Of a stretch of 64,000 bases of DNA, positions 38,551 through 49,335 are shown piece by piece. The stretch covers positions 39,604,520 to 39,668,519 of the forward strand of contig OV121089.1 in assembly GCA_921293015.1 (NCBI GenBank), given 5' to 3'. Every line of letters begins with the position of its first letter. The stretch's first letter is position 1. The position numbers and the translations under genes are program-made. A model generated the notes under the pieces. The model was not told the DNA's origin. It saw only the letters and a program-made list of their open reading frames with translations, and did no database searches. The DNA is from Phorcus lineatus. Its lineage: Eukaryota > Mollusca > Gastropoda > Trochida > Trochidae.

Positions 38551-40101
38551 CACGATTTTTGTGAACAACATTCAGCCAAAACTACCGACTCGATTACAAC
38601 CAAACTTTACGAGCTCATAGCCCTTACAACAAACTCGCGACTCGTAACTTTTCAGCCAATTCGAACATTGCATTAAAGGCTCAGTACCACTCACAGTTTT
38701 GAAAATTAACATTGGAAAAATTTTCAAAATTAACTTAGAGACTTGAAACTTGCTTTAAAAGATGCGCAATAAAATTTCAAGCAAAAAAGTAAATCATGTC
38801 AAATTCGTAAGTCACGTGGTTTGGGCGCCATCTTGAATTTACGCACTTTTTAGGAATGTCCGACCCCATGCACCTTTGAGCGGACACTACACTGCTGCTA
38901 CTTGCAGTAGAGAGATGATACTTACACAGTTACACAGCTAAATGATTGGTCTAAATCAAGTTTGTCTTGGAATTCGCAAATTCCTAATACTTTTGCCACA
39001 GTAACCACTCAAAGTCAGTGAATTTTCAAAAATCGCCAACTTCAAGGGCAGATAACTGAAAAACCTACCCGTCGAATTTCATGAAATTTGCATGAGAGAT
39101 AGACACGACCAAGGTCTTTAAGAATCAAGCATAACATTGATCGCGAACAGTCATTTCAGTTCACAAGAGAGAGTCAAAGTTTGCATCATACTACATGTCA
39201 ATTAAGTGCGTTAGCAAGGGTTAAATTGCAAACAATTGAAGGAAAACATCAATATTGAAGAACGGTCAAGACGTGTGACATGTCCAAATGCAGGTACATG
39301 CGCTCTTGCATGTGTGAAAGGGCAAAAGTTGACAGAAATACTCTATATTGCTCTTGTAGCAAGATTCGCTGAGTGCGTTAGCAAGGGTTAATTTGCAAAG
39401 TTGAAGGAAAACACCCTTCCTGTCAAGACATGCGACATGGGGCAGAAGTTGGAAGAAATACTCTTCGATGTCTTATGAATTATCACGTACTTTACAGTCT
39501 AGAGAAGGCCGAAATGGCTTTATGCAGCAGAAGTCCGTACGACTGGACGTATGGACAGCGTGCGCGAGATGAGCAAATGCACACAAGTGCGTCAAGCACT
39601 GTCAAATTCTGATCAGACAGGCAGAGAAGCGAGCAAAAAAGCCTGCCTGACTGATCTGACCTGACTGACTGACATAGTCTTGATTATTTATATATATAAA
39701 GATCCTCAACCTATGTACCAGCATTCGGGAACTATATTCCAGTGTCGGCAAACCACTTGATCTCGCTAAAAAGGAAAACACAAGCCCTTTTTCAACTTTC
39801 ACACCTCTACTGCCTCCCCTCCAGATACCCCTTGCATTTTGATGTTGTTGCTTTCTTGCCTCAACTGGCAGCAGGCCGTGTACATCGAGTAAACCTCACT
39901 TCCGCTCCTATGTCTCGCTACGTACTGAAAACGTATACAAAACGTCATTTTGCTTCAGAATACGGCTAAATCAACTGCAGTGCACTAAAAATGTCTTCAA
40001 AACGCTATCTTAACTTGGAAAAGCACTTACTTTGCCCCCAAGAGCCACGGGTGCTCATATTTCGCTGAATCCTGTCATTGTCGTCGCTTGCGACTATATT
40101 T
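38520..40101 (+). repeat. Class Y unit with strongly diverged left part
   Basis: The first ~580 bp are the most diverged satellite sequence in the window (ATTCCACGATTTTTGTGAAC, then TACCGACTCGATTACAACC). Recognisable landmarks remain (TTAACATTGG, GGCGCCATCTTG, CCTACCCGTCGAATT). From about 39060 it is a normal Y middle with the ACACCCTTCCTGTC variant. From about 39605 it is near-identical to 38023-38519 at an offset of 1582 bp. Confidence 0.85.
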
Positions 40102-41384
40102 ATTATTATTTTTCTTCCACCGATTTTGTCGCCGCGATTCAGCCAATACCGCTGAAGCGATTACAGCCAAACTCGACAGACTGATAGACCTTTATGAGAC
40201 GAAGCCGCAATAAGTTTTTGGGCTTAATCGGCTTAAGCGTTAAAGGCACAGTACCATCCAAAGTGCGAAAAATTAACATGGGAAAATTTTTCAAAATGCA
40301 CTTAGAGACTTGCAACTTTTTGCAAACGATGCACAGTAACAATTCAAGGAAAAAAGTCAATCATGGCAAATTCGCAACATGAGTAGTTTGGCCGCCATAT
40401 TGCTTTAATTAACTTTTTGAAATTTCCGGACCCCATGCATCTTTGAGAATCTTCTTCTCTGAAGATACTTGCATCTAAGAGCTGAAATTCATACTCAATG
40501 TAGCTGAAGCATTGTAATTCTGAATCTTTAATTTTCAAGGTCCTAACATTAAAACTTTTTTCTCAGCAACCCTGCAAAATCGGGCGACTTAGCTCATATA
40601 AGCATGTTCAAGGGGCGATAACTCAAAAAGTTAGACTCACAATCGCAATATTTTTTCAGGAATATAAGACCAGTATGTGGACTTGCAGAAACTGTTAAAA
40701 CATTGATCGCGAACAGTCAACTTCGTTCACAATAATCGATCAAAAACAGCAAAAATATGTTTACAAAAATTTAACATGGGCTAATTTTTCAAAATGCACT
40801 TAAACACTTGTAACTTGTTTTGAATGAAGCGTATTACCTGTATGAACAAAAAAGTCAATCATGACCATTTCATAAGTATTATAGTTTTTGCACAATATCA
40901 ATTTATTTGTTCCAGAAATTGGTTTCCAATATTCCACCGATTTTGTCGCCGCGATTTAGCCAAAACCGCTCAAGCTATTACAGCCAAACTCACCAGTCTG
41001 ATAGAACGTCATGAGACGAAGCCACAATAAGCTTTTGGGCTTAATCGGTTTAAGCGTTAAAGGCACAGTACGATCGAAATTTCGAAAAATTAACATTGGA
41101 ATATTTTTCAAAATGCACTTAGAGACCTGAAACTTGATTTAAACTATAGGCAATTGTATCACGAGCAAAAAAGCAAATAACGGCGAATTCCTAAGTAGCA
41201 TACTTTTTGCACATTATCAACTTCTTTGCAATTATCGCAATTTTCAGGTAAAACATGCCGCTGAAGCTAAATGTATGCACCAATCTTCATGAAATTTTCA
41301 GTGAAGCTAGCTAACATCACTATCTTTGTACTGAATGTGCTTTTTATGCGCTGAATCCTTTTGTCGTCGCTTGCGACTATATTT
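40102..41384 (+). repeat. Class X satellite unit, 1283 bp
   Basis: Near-identical copy of 8976-10258. Substitutions seen include TAAGTTTTTGGG for TAAGCTTTTGGG and CAGTACCATCC for CAGTACGATCC. Both copies follow a Y unit, but different right-hand neighbours show they are not one simple block copy. Confidence 0.9.
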
Positions 41385-41500
41385 AAGGATTCAGCAAATT
41401 TTGCTGAATCCTTATTGTTATTGGCGTGTTTTATTATTATTATTATTATTATTATTAAGGATTCAGCAAATTTTGCTGAATCCTTATTGTTATTGGCGTG

Positions 41501-41533
<33 letters not shown>

Positions 41534-41590
41534 GGATTCAGCAATTTTGCTGAATCCTTATTGTTATTGGCGTGTTTTATTATTATTTTT
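41385..41590. repeat. Three tandem palindromic mini-elements
   Basis: Palindromes at 41385-41413 and 41457-41485 (14-bp arms) and 41532-41559 (13-bp arms around TT), separated by long (ATT)n tails. Confidence 0.88.
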
Positions 41591-42867
41591 TTTTTTATTC
41601 CACCGATTTTGTCGCCGCGATTTAGCCAAAACCGCTAAAGCTATTACAGCCAAACTTACCAGTCTTGTAGAGCTTCATGAGACGAAGCCGCAATAAGCTT
41701 TTGGGCTTAATCGGCTTAAGCGTTAAAGGCACAGTACGATCCAAAGTTCGAAAAATTAACATGGGAAAAATTTTCAAAATGCACTTAGAGACCTGCAACT
41801 TTTTTTAAACGATGCACAGTAACATTGTAAGCAAAAAAGTAAATCATGGCAAATTCGTAGCATCAGCAGTTTGGCCGCCATATTGCTTTAATTAACTTTT
41901 TGAAATTTCCTGACCCCATGCATCTTTGAGAATCTTCTTCTCTGAAGATACTTGCATCTAAGAGCTGAAATTCATACTCAATGTAGCTGAAGCATTGTAA
42001 TTTTGAATTTATATTTTTCAAGGTCCTAACATTAAAACTTTTTTCTCAGCAACCCTTCAAAGTCGGGCGACATAGCTCATAAAAGCATGTTCAAAGGAAG
42101 ATAACTCTAAAAGTTAGACTCACAATTGCAATATTTTTTCAGGAATGTAAGACCATTATGTTCACTTACAGAAACTGTTAAAACATTGATCGCGAACAGT
42201 CAATTTCGTTCACAATAAACGATCAAAAACAGCAAAAATATGGTTACAAAAAAATAACATGGGCAATTTTTTCAAAATGCACTTAGAGACCTGAAACTTG
42301 TTTTGAATGAAGCGTAATAACAGTATGAACAAAAAAGTTAATCATGACGATTTCATAACTATTATAGTTTTTGCACAATATCAACTTATTTGTTACAGAA
42401 ATTGCTTGTCATGATTCGACGATTCTTGTTAACACGATTCAGCCCAAACCGCTCAAGCTATTACAGCCAAAGTTACCAGTCTGATAGAACTGCATGAGAC
42501 GAAGCCACAATAAGCTTTTGGGCTTAATCGGCTTAAGTGTTAAAGGCACAGTACGATCCAAAGTTCGAAAAATTAACATGGGAATTTTTTTCAAAATGCA
42601 CTTGGAGACCTGTAAGTTGTTTTAAACGATAGGCAATTACATCACGAGCAAAAAAGCAAATCACGGCGAATTCCTAAGTAGCATACTTTTTCCACATTAT
42701 CAACTTCTTTGCAATAATCGCAATTTTCAGATAAAACATGCCGCTGAAGCTTAATGCATGCACCAATCTTCATGAAATTTTCAGAGAAGGTAGCTAACAT
42801 CACTATCTTTGTACTGAATGTGCTTTTTATGCGCTGAATCCTTTTGTCGTCGCTTGCGACTATATTT
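41591..42867 (+). repeat. Class X satellite unit
   Basis: Close match to 31400-32679, with three modules and the terminal hairpin. It is the last complete hairpin-ended unit of the domain. Confidence 0.9.
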
Positions 42868-42938
42868 AAGGATTCAGCAATTTTGCTGAATCCTTATTGT
42901 TATTGGCGTGTTTTATTATTATTATTATTATTATTATT
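42868..42938. repeat. Palindromic mini-element, one copy
   Basis: Palindrome at 42868-42895 (13-bp arms around TT) with the usual tail, (ATT)n and then a 23-T run. Copy 2 of the large duplication has it at 51764-51791. Confidence 0.88.
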
Positions 42939-45900
42939 TTTTTTTTTTTTTTTTTTTTTATTCCACGATTCTTGTTAACAAGATTCAGCCCAAACCGCTA
43001 AAGCTATTAAAGCCAAACTTACCAGCCTGGTAGAGCTTCATGAGGAGATCCTGCAATAAGCTTTTGGGCTTAATCGGCTTAAGCGTTAAAGGCACAGTAG
43101 CACTCAAAGTGCGAAAAATTAACATGGGAAAATTTTTCACAATGCACTTAGAGACTTGCAACTTGTTTTAAACGATGCACAGTAACATTACAAGCAAAAA
43201 AGTCAATCATGGCAAATTCGTAGCATCAGTAGTTTGGCCGCCATATTGCTTTATTTGGACGTTTTGAAATTTACGGACCCCATGCATCTTTGAGAATCTT
43301 CTTCTCTGAAGATACTTGCATCTAAGAGCTGAAATTCATACTCGATGTAGCTGAAGCATTGTAATTTTGAATTTGACTTTTTCAAGGTCCTAACATTAAA
43401 ACTTTTTTCTCAGCAACCCTTCAAAGTCGGGCGACTTAGCTCATGTAATCATGTTCAAAGGGAGATAACTCAAAACGTTACACTCACAATTGCACCATTT
43501 TTTCAAGAATGTAAGACCAGTATGTGCACTTTATGAAACTGTTAAAACATTGATCGCGAACAGTCATTTTCCTTCACAATAATCGATCAAAAACAGCAAA
43601 AGTATGTTAACAAAAAATTAACATGGGCTAAATTTTTTAAATGCACTTAGAGACTTGAAACTTAATTTGAAAGAAGCGTAAGCAAAATACAAACAAAAAA
43701 GTCAATCATGACGAATTCATAAGTATTATAGTTTTTTCGCATTATGAACTTTTTTGTTCCAGAAATTGCTTGTCATTATTAAGCGATTCTTGTGGACACG
43801 ATTCAGCTCAAACCGCTAAAGCTATGACAGCCAAACTTACCAGTCTGATAGAACTTCATGAGACGACGCCACAATAAGCTTTTGGGCTTATTCGGATTAA
43901 GCGTTAAAGGCACAGTACGATCCAAAGTTCGAAAAATTAACATGGGATTTTTTTTCAAAATGCACTTATAGATTTGCAGCTTATTTCAAACGAACGGCAA
44001 GAACATTTGAAGCAAAAAATTAAATCATGGTCAATTCCTAGCATAAATAGTTTTTCCGCCATATTGCTTTTATTGACTTTTTGAGATGCATCTTTAAAAA
44101 TCTTCTTCTCTGAAGATATTTGCATCTAAGAGCTCAAACTCTCCAATAATCTATCTGAGACATTGGGAATTTCAGGGTGATTCAGATTTTGATGTCAGTC
44201 CAATATTTTTTTCTTACCACTTCTTTGCAAAAACCGGAGTATGCTTCGGAGATAAGGTTAGATGAAACTTGCTGCTGTAGATTAATGCATGCTCTAATCT
44301 TCATGAAAATTTCAGTGAAGCTGGCTCTGATAGAGCTCCATGAGAAGATCCTGCAATAAGCTTTTGGGCTTAATCGGCTTAAGCGTTAAAGGCACAGTAC
44401 GATCCAAAAATCCAAAAATTAACATGGGAAAATTTTTCAAAATGCACTTAGAGACTTTAAACTTTTTTTAAACTATGGGCAATAACATTGCAAGCAAAAA
44501 AGTAAAGCATGGCGAATTCGTAGCATGAATACTTTCGCCGCCATTTTGCTTTTTTTGACGTTTTGAAATTTCCGGACCCTTTGCATCTTTGAGAATCTTC
44601 TTCTCTGAAGATACTTGCATCTCAGAGCTGAAACTCTCCAATTGTGTAGTGAAGGCATTGGGTATTTTATGGTCTTTTTGAGTTTGATGGAAATCTAATA
44701 TTTATTTCTCAGCAACCCTTCAAAGTCGGGCAACTTAGCTCATATAAGCATGTTCAAAGGTAGATAACTCAAAAAGTTAGACTCACAATTGCAATAGTTT
44801 TTCTGGAATGTAAGGCCAGTATGTGGACTTGATGAAACTGTTAAAACATTGATCGCGAACAGTCAATTTCGTTCACAATAAACGATCAAAAACAGCAAAA
44901 ATATGTTTACAAAAAATTAACATGGGCTAATTTTTAAAAATGCATTTAGAGACTTGAAACTTGTTTTGAATGAAGCGTAATAACAGTATGAACAAAAAAG
45001 TAAATCATGACGATTTCATACGTATTATAGTTTTTGCACATTATCAACTTATTTGTTCCAGAAATAGGTTTCCATTATTCCACGATTCTTGTTAACACGA
45101 TTCAGCCTAAACTGCTAAAGCGATTACAGCCAAACTTGCCAGTCAGATAGAACTTCTGAAGGCGAAGCCACAATAAGCTTTTGGGCATAATCGGATTAAG
45201 CGTTAAAGGCACAGTGCGATCCAAATTTAGAAAAATTAACACGGAATTTTTTTTCAAAATGCACTTAGAGACTTGCAACATTTTGGAAACGATGGGCAAT
45301 AGTAATACGAGAAAAAAGTCAATCATAGCCAAGTTTTTGCATGAATAGTGTGGCCGCCACATTGCTTTTTTGACTTTTTGAGAATTCTGACCCCATGCAC
45401 CTTTGAGAATCTTTTTCTCTGAAGATACTTGCATCTCAGAGCTGAAACTCTACAATTGTGTAGCGGAGGCATTGGGAAGTTCATGGTCTTTTTGAGTTTG
45501 ATGAAAGTCTAATATTTGTTCTTCAGCAACCCTTCAAAGTCGGGCGACTTATTTCATGTAAGCATGTTCAAAGAGAGATAACTCTGAAAGTTAGCATAAC
45601 AATTGCACCATTTTTACAGGATTGTAAAACCAGTATGTGCACTTTACGAAACTATTAAAACACTGATCGCAAACAGTCATTTTCGTTCACAATAAAGGAT
45701 AAAAAACAGCAACAATCATTTGACCGAACTTAACATGGGGTAATTTTTTTAAAATGCACTTACAGTCTTTAGACCTGTTTTCAAGGATGTGCAATAACAG
45801 TACAAACAAAAAATTAAAACATGACGAATCCCTAGCCAAGGCAGTGCACTATAACAAGTTTTTCTCAGTGTTTGCAAATTTACAATTCTTTGCTCACAGC

Positions 45901-46020
45901 GACCCCTCAAAGTTTGTGAATTTTTAAAAATTTCAAACTTCAAATACAGATATATATATCTCAAAAACCTACCCGTCGAATTGCATGATTTTTACAGGAC
46001 ATTCAGACTACGTTCATATC
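42939..46020 (+). repeat. Degenerate class X-like satellite tail
   Basis: About 3 kb of X-type modules, starting ATTCCACGATTCTTGTTAACAAG, with TTAACATGGG-like boxes near 43118, 43618, 43937, 44418, 44924 and 45236 (AATTAACACGG). No GTCGCTTGCGAC terminus follows; the similarity fades after CCTACCCGTCGAATTGC near 45980. This is the edge of the satellite domain, where units are oldest or least homogenised. Confidence 0.82.
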
Positions 46021-46243
46021 TTTCAGTAACAAAATAGCTCGTTAACAGTGTTTTATGTATAACTATATATGATAGGCTGAAATGTCAAACGGCACCTAGG
46101 TAAACAAAAATGATATGAAACGATTTACCATAACCAAAGAAACAGAAAAGTCTACTACGGTAATTTTGTTAGAATCGTAGTTGAAGATTTATGATCGATT
46201 TGCTTTCTCATTCGTTTTATAAGGCTATTCACTGTAGCGCTAT

Positions 46244-46271
46244 GCAGGGACCTTATATACAAGGTCCCTGC
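46244..46271. repeat. Perfect 11-bp inverted repeat
   Basis: GCAGGGACCTT and AAGGTCCCTGC flank a six-base loop (ATATAC). A second short stem (CTCTC..GCGAGAG) follows within 40 bp. It does not resemble the satellite hairpins. It may be the core of a small inverted-repeat element or a structured RNA; nothing else supports either. Copy 2 is at 55140-55167. Confidence 0.7.
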
Positions 46272-46829
46272 GCTATGGTAGCTCGGCTCTCTCAGCGCGA
46301 GAGTACGGCTTCAAGTAAGCCTTAATACCATATACAGTCAGTCAGTCATATACAGTCAGCTCTTCAGGCGACAATGATGGCCATAGGTTTGTCCTTATTC
46401 AAAATGCATATAAAGACATGCAACTTCTTTCAAAGCTTGTGCAGTATCATTACAAACGAAGTAAATCACAGCAACTTCTAAGTAAGTATACCCTTTTGCA
46501 ACTATCTACGCTTGTTCGTCACATGTAAATTGAAACAGACGTAAAATATCCACAAATACGCCATACATGACAAAATAATCTTCTTTTTCAATATGCATCT
46601 TAAAGGTGCATTGCGACTCAACTTGAACATGGCAAACATTCATAATGGTAATAGAATTTTAGAGTTTTGAATTAACTTTTTACTAACTACACTGGCAAAT
46701 TCTCATGGAAACTAACATTTCAGGAATTAATGTCTGTGTAAGGAATATTATACATTTAATAACCCGCAGAAACTTTTGGACGAACTTGGCCTTAAAGGAG
46801 TGTTCGCTAAATGTGACACAAATTGACAT

Positions 46830-46877
46830 CTGAATCCTTATTGTTATTGACGAAATTATTGTTGTTGTTGTTGTTGT
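46830..46877 (+). repeat. Solo tail of the palindromic mini-element, with (GTT)n
   Basis: CTGAATCCTTATTGTTATTG matches the right arm and tail of the palindromes but has no left arm. It continues ACGAAATTATT and then (GTT)n instead of (ATT)n. It lies about 800 bp outside the satellite domain. Copy 2 is at 55726-55773. Confidence 0.65.
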
Positions 46878-47057
46878 CGATTGTTGCAGTTGTGGGCATT
46901 TCTCCTACTTATGTCTGTTTGTATTTAAAGGGTGACAGAGTATGTTGTTGAAGTCAAACGTGTAGAGCATCATATATGGTTTTATCTTTTTCAGAACAGT
47001 TGTTATTGTCTGAAAGTCACCATTTAAGTGCTTAACAATTCAGCATACTCAAAAAAC

Positions 47058-47500
47058 AAGGTTAAAGTGTGATCGAAAACCGGACAATGGCGCGCGTCAA
47101 TGAATCAAACGTCCTGTTTTAAACTGATTTACAAAAAAACAAAAAGATATATATTGATATTTTAGCAATAAATATTCAGCTCTAGAGGGGCAATTTGAAC
47201 ATAACTTAACACTTATAATATCAACAAGGTTAAAAAGTGATCAAAAACCGGACAATCGCGCGCGTCAATGAATCAAATGTCCTGTTTTAAACTGATTTAC
47301 AAAAGACACAAAGATAAAATAATGATTGGTCGTGTTTAGTAGGTCATTTGAATACTATATCTTTTCATTTCATTTATAGAGCCGGATTTTTTAAAATAAA
47401 TCTTTGATAACAAGAAAATATCTAACTTTGGATATTTTAGCAATAAATATACAACTTTAGAGTGGCGATTTGAACATTACTGAACAGTTATAGTATTTTT
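47058..47500 (+). repeat. Internally duplicated segment with CCGGACA core
   Basis: AAGGTTAAA..GTGATC.AAAACCGGACAAT, continuing through CCTGTTTTAAACTGATTTAC, occurs at 47058 and 47226 (168-bp offset). The next part, GATATTTTAGCAATAAATAT, occurs at about 47156 and 47431, so the second copy carries about 107 extra bases. The CCGGACA core is shared with the TTAA-type elements at 47554-47962 and 62161-62640. Copy 2 is at 55954-56396. Confidence 0.75.
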
Positions 47501-47553
47501 GCTCAAGATGATTTCAGCCATAGAAAAAATCATCAAAAATACACAATATCACT

Positions 47554-47962
47554 TCAAAGAGCCACTCTGTGATTTAAATAACATTTTATTTACCTTTTAT
47601 ATGAAGCTAAATGTTTTGTGTGTTGATATAAAATCAAAACATCTAAACTTCTCATGTAAATGCACAGAGGTGTAGATACCACGTCCAATTTACATGGATT
47701 CTAATTATATAACCTAACAAAAACTATCAATTCCTAACTGCCCTCCTGGCTGTTTTACATGCGTCTGCAAAATGACGTTTGACTATTTGGCGCGCCACTG
47801 TCCGGTTTTCGATCATAATCACGACCCTCTACCTTCATATTGTCACTGTAAAAACCAACAAGCTTTAAAATGTGTCTTTTTGGTTGATACTTCGAGATCA
47901 AATGACAACATTGATTAAGTTTGGCAGATATGACTCCACAAACTCACGGGGTGCACTTTATA
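47554..47962 (-). mobile_element. Diverged TTAA-type inverted-repeat element
   Basis: The left end AAGAGCCACTCTGTGA (47557 on) and degenerate right end CTCACGGGGTGCACTTTA (to about 47960) match the ends of 62161-62640 in reverse orientation. Matching interior blocks occur in order: CCTAACAAAAACTATCAA, the CACTGTCCGGTTTTCGATCA core (47797-47816) and CTACCTTCATATTGTCACTG. The flanks read TCAA and TTAT instead of TTAA, so this copy is decayed. No transposase is encoded. Copy 2 is at 56450-56858. Confidence 0.75.
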
Positions 47963-48058
47963 ACAGTGGATTTATTTTGGTGGTTTGCCTATGCCGTTCT
48001 CTCGCGAGTTACAAACCTTTGAAGGTTAATCTTGTTTGATTGCTGATAACGGCTTACA

Positions 48059-48141
48059 CACAGATCACGTGTGCGGCGTATATCAATCAGAAGGGGTTCC
48101 ACAGGTCACGTGTGCGGCGTATATGAATCAGAATTGGGTTC
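48059..48141 (+). promoter_or_regulatory. Duplicated 41-bp segment with CACGTG boxes
   Basis: Two adjacent copies of a segment reading CACAG.TCACGTGTGCGGCG, then TATAT.AATCAGAA, at 48059 and 48100. Each holds a CACGTG E-box (48066-48071 and 48107-48112), a target of basic helix-loop-helix factors. It lies about 150-200 bp upstream of a TATA-containing palindrome. A regulatory role is inferred only from this layout. Copy 2 is at 56955-57037. Confidence 0.4.
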
Positions 48142-48252
48142 TTACATGACACAAGACTGCAATTTGTAAAAAAACAAAACAATTTAATATAATTTTTTTT
48201 TATCAATTGATAATTTTTCTCAACGGTTTCCACATCGCTTCACCCTATCTAA

Positions 48253-48332
48253 GCATTATATAATGCGTATGAATATGCTCCCAATCAAGTGCGGCTAACA
48301 TTGTCGGGAGTACAGAGAAGCGAGGTGAGAGG
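48253..48332 (+). promoter_or_regulatory. Possible promoter and splice donor (speculative)
   Basis: A perfect 14-bp palindrome GCATTATATAATGC (48253-48266) contains a TATA-like core. About 60 bases further, GAAGCGAG/GTGAGAGG (junction 48324/48325) resembles a metazoan 5' splice site. AAAATGGCGGC at 48522-48532 matches the YY1 consensus. Together with the E-boxes this suggests a transcription start region on the plus strand, but I can identify no downstream exon. Copy 2 is at 57149-57228. Confidence 0.25.
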
Positions 48333-49083
48333 CAGTAATCGTTGTGTTGGCAGATTTTAGGTTTAAAAAACAGTTTGAAATGAGTTGTGTGCTTCTTTCG
48401 CGTTCATTCAACACATTCGGTTGTTTTTCTGTCGAAGTATATCATGTTTTGACAATAAGAATCATTGTCAGCCGTCTTGATAGAGTTTCAACAATCGCGA
48501 GCGTTGACCCACGTACCATTCAAAATGGCGGCCTAGATAAATAGCGTTCATCAGCTTCATCGGTCTCATGATAATATATATTGTCGCGAACATTTTCTTG
48601 AAAATTGTGTGACAAAATTTAAGCTCTGAATGCTTCAATTGTCATTAACCTTTACAGCATAAATCCATAAGTATAATCAACTAATAAGTGAGAGGCCTTG
48701 ATTCCCAAATATAGTGTGTTGTCTCTGTAATGACGCAGTAAATTTAATCAGTGGAGGTCACTGGAGGATGTTCATGATATTACATTATTTTCATTACAGA
48801 TTGAAAGTGAGTTTTAGAAAACTTTGCATGGTTGGTTATTCAAAACGTATCAAGGTTATGGAAAGGGTTTTTTATGTATTTCATTTCATAACATGTTGGG
48901 GGACAACATTGCATAACATCATGTTTTTAATTATTTATTTCGGAAGTAGTGTCAAATATTTGATTCACACTACTTGCGTTGAAACATTATTTTGGAGTTA
49001 ATGAAAATAATTACAATCCAAAAGGCAACTTCTCAGTCACATTTTCATTTATTTTGTACCAACAAATATTTGATCATGCTGCA

Positions 49084-49335
49084 ATGTCGGATGACCTTGA
49101 TAGCCATGGTCAAGATAAAAAGATATTTAATACAGAAATCAGTAATTTTGGTATTTCATTTTCACATTTTGAAATGTGGGGATTTATGCAATTGAATTCT
49201 AAGGACATCAGATCATTAAAGTGGCGTTTTAAAAAGAAACTTTATCAAGTACTTAGGAAGGGTAAATCAGTCTATATAGTTGCAGTTTTTAAATCAAATG
49301 AAACATTTCCATATCGTACAAGCTCACACGTGTAA
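49084..49335 (+). CDS. Hypothetical 83-residue open frame
   Basis: ATG at 49084 with an acceptable context (GCAATGT); the frame stays open to TAA at 49333. It starts MSDDLDSHGQDKK, has a basic stretch KWRFKKKLYQVLRKGK and ends RTSSHV. The frame is also open upstream of this ATG to about 48979, so it could be part of a longer exon. I recognise no domain, signal peptide or membrane segment. In AT-rich DNA this length can occur by chance. An identical copy is at 57980-58231. Confidence 0.15.
   Translation: MSDDLDSHGQDKKIFNTEISNFGISFSHFEMWGFMQLNSKDIRSLKWRFKKKLYQVLRKGKSVYIVAVFKSNETFPYRTSSHV

Larger units (their letters stand above)
46021..47050. other. Non-satellite AT-rich DNA
   Basis: I see no gene. 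It contains a strong hairpin (46244-46271), a CAGTCAGTCAGTCATATACAGTCAG stretch near 46336 and the solo tail at 46830. Copy 2 lies at 54917-55946. Confidence 0.6.

Noticed and set aside
1294-45964. Many 60-110-residue open frames across the satellite domain
   Set aside because: They recur only because the DNA recurs. Many start with TTG or GTG, overlap frames on the other strand and carry no recognisable domain.
1-46020. rDNA intergenic spacer
   Set aside because: Tandem kilobase repeats can occur there, but no 18S, 5.8S, 28S or 5S sequence is recognisable in the window.
46270-46320. tRNA-like or tRNA-derived SINE segment (GGTAGCTCGG...)
   Set aside because: There is no matching B-box or cloverleaf; the stem CTCTC/GAGAG does not fit a tRNA arm layout.
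48714-49001. 95-residue hydrophobic frame as a membrane protein
   Set aside because: It starts at a non-ATG codon, its hydrophobicity follows from T-rich DNA, and there is no domain or splice support.
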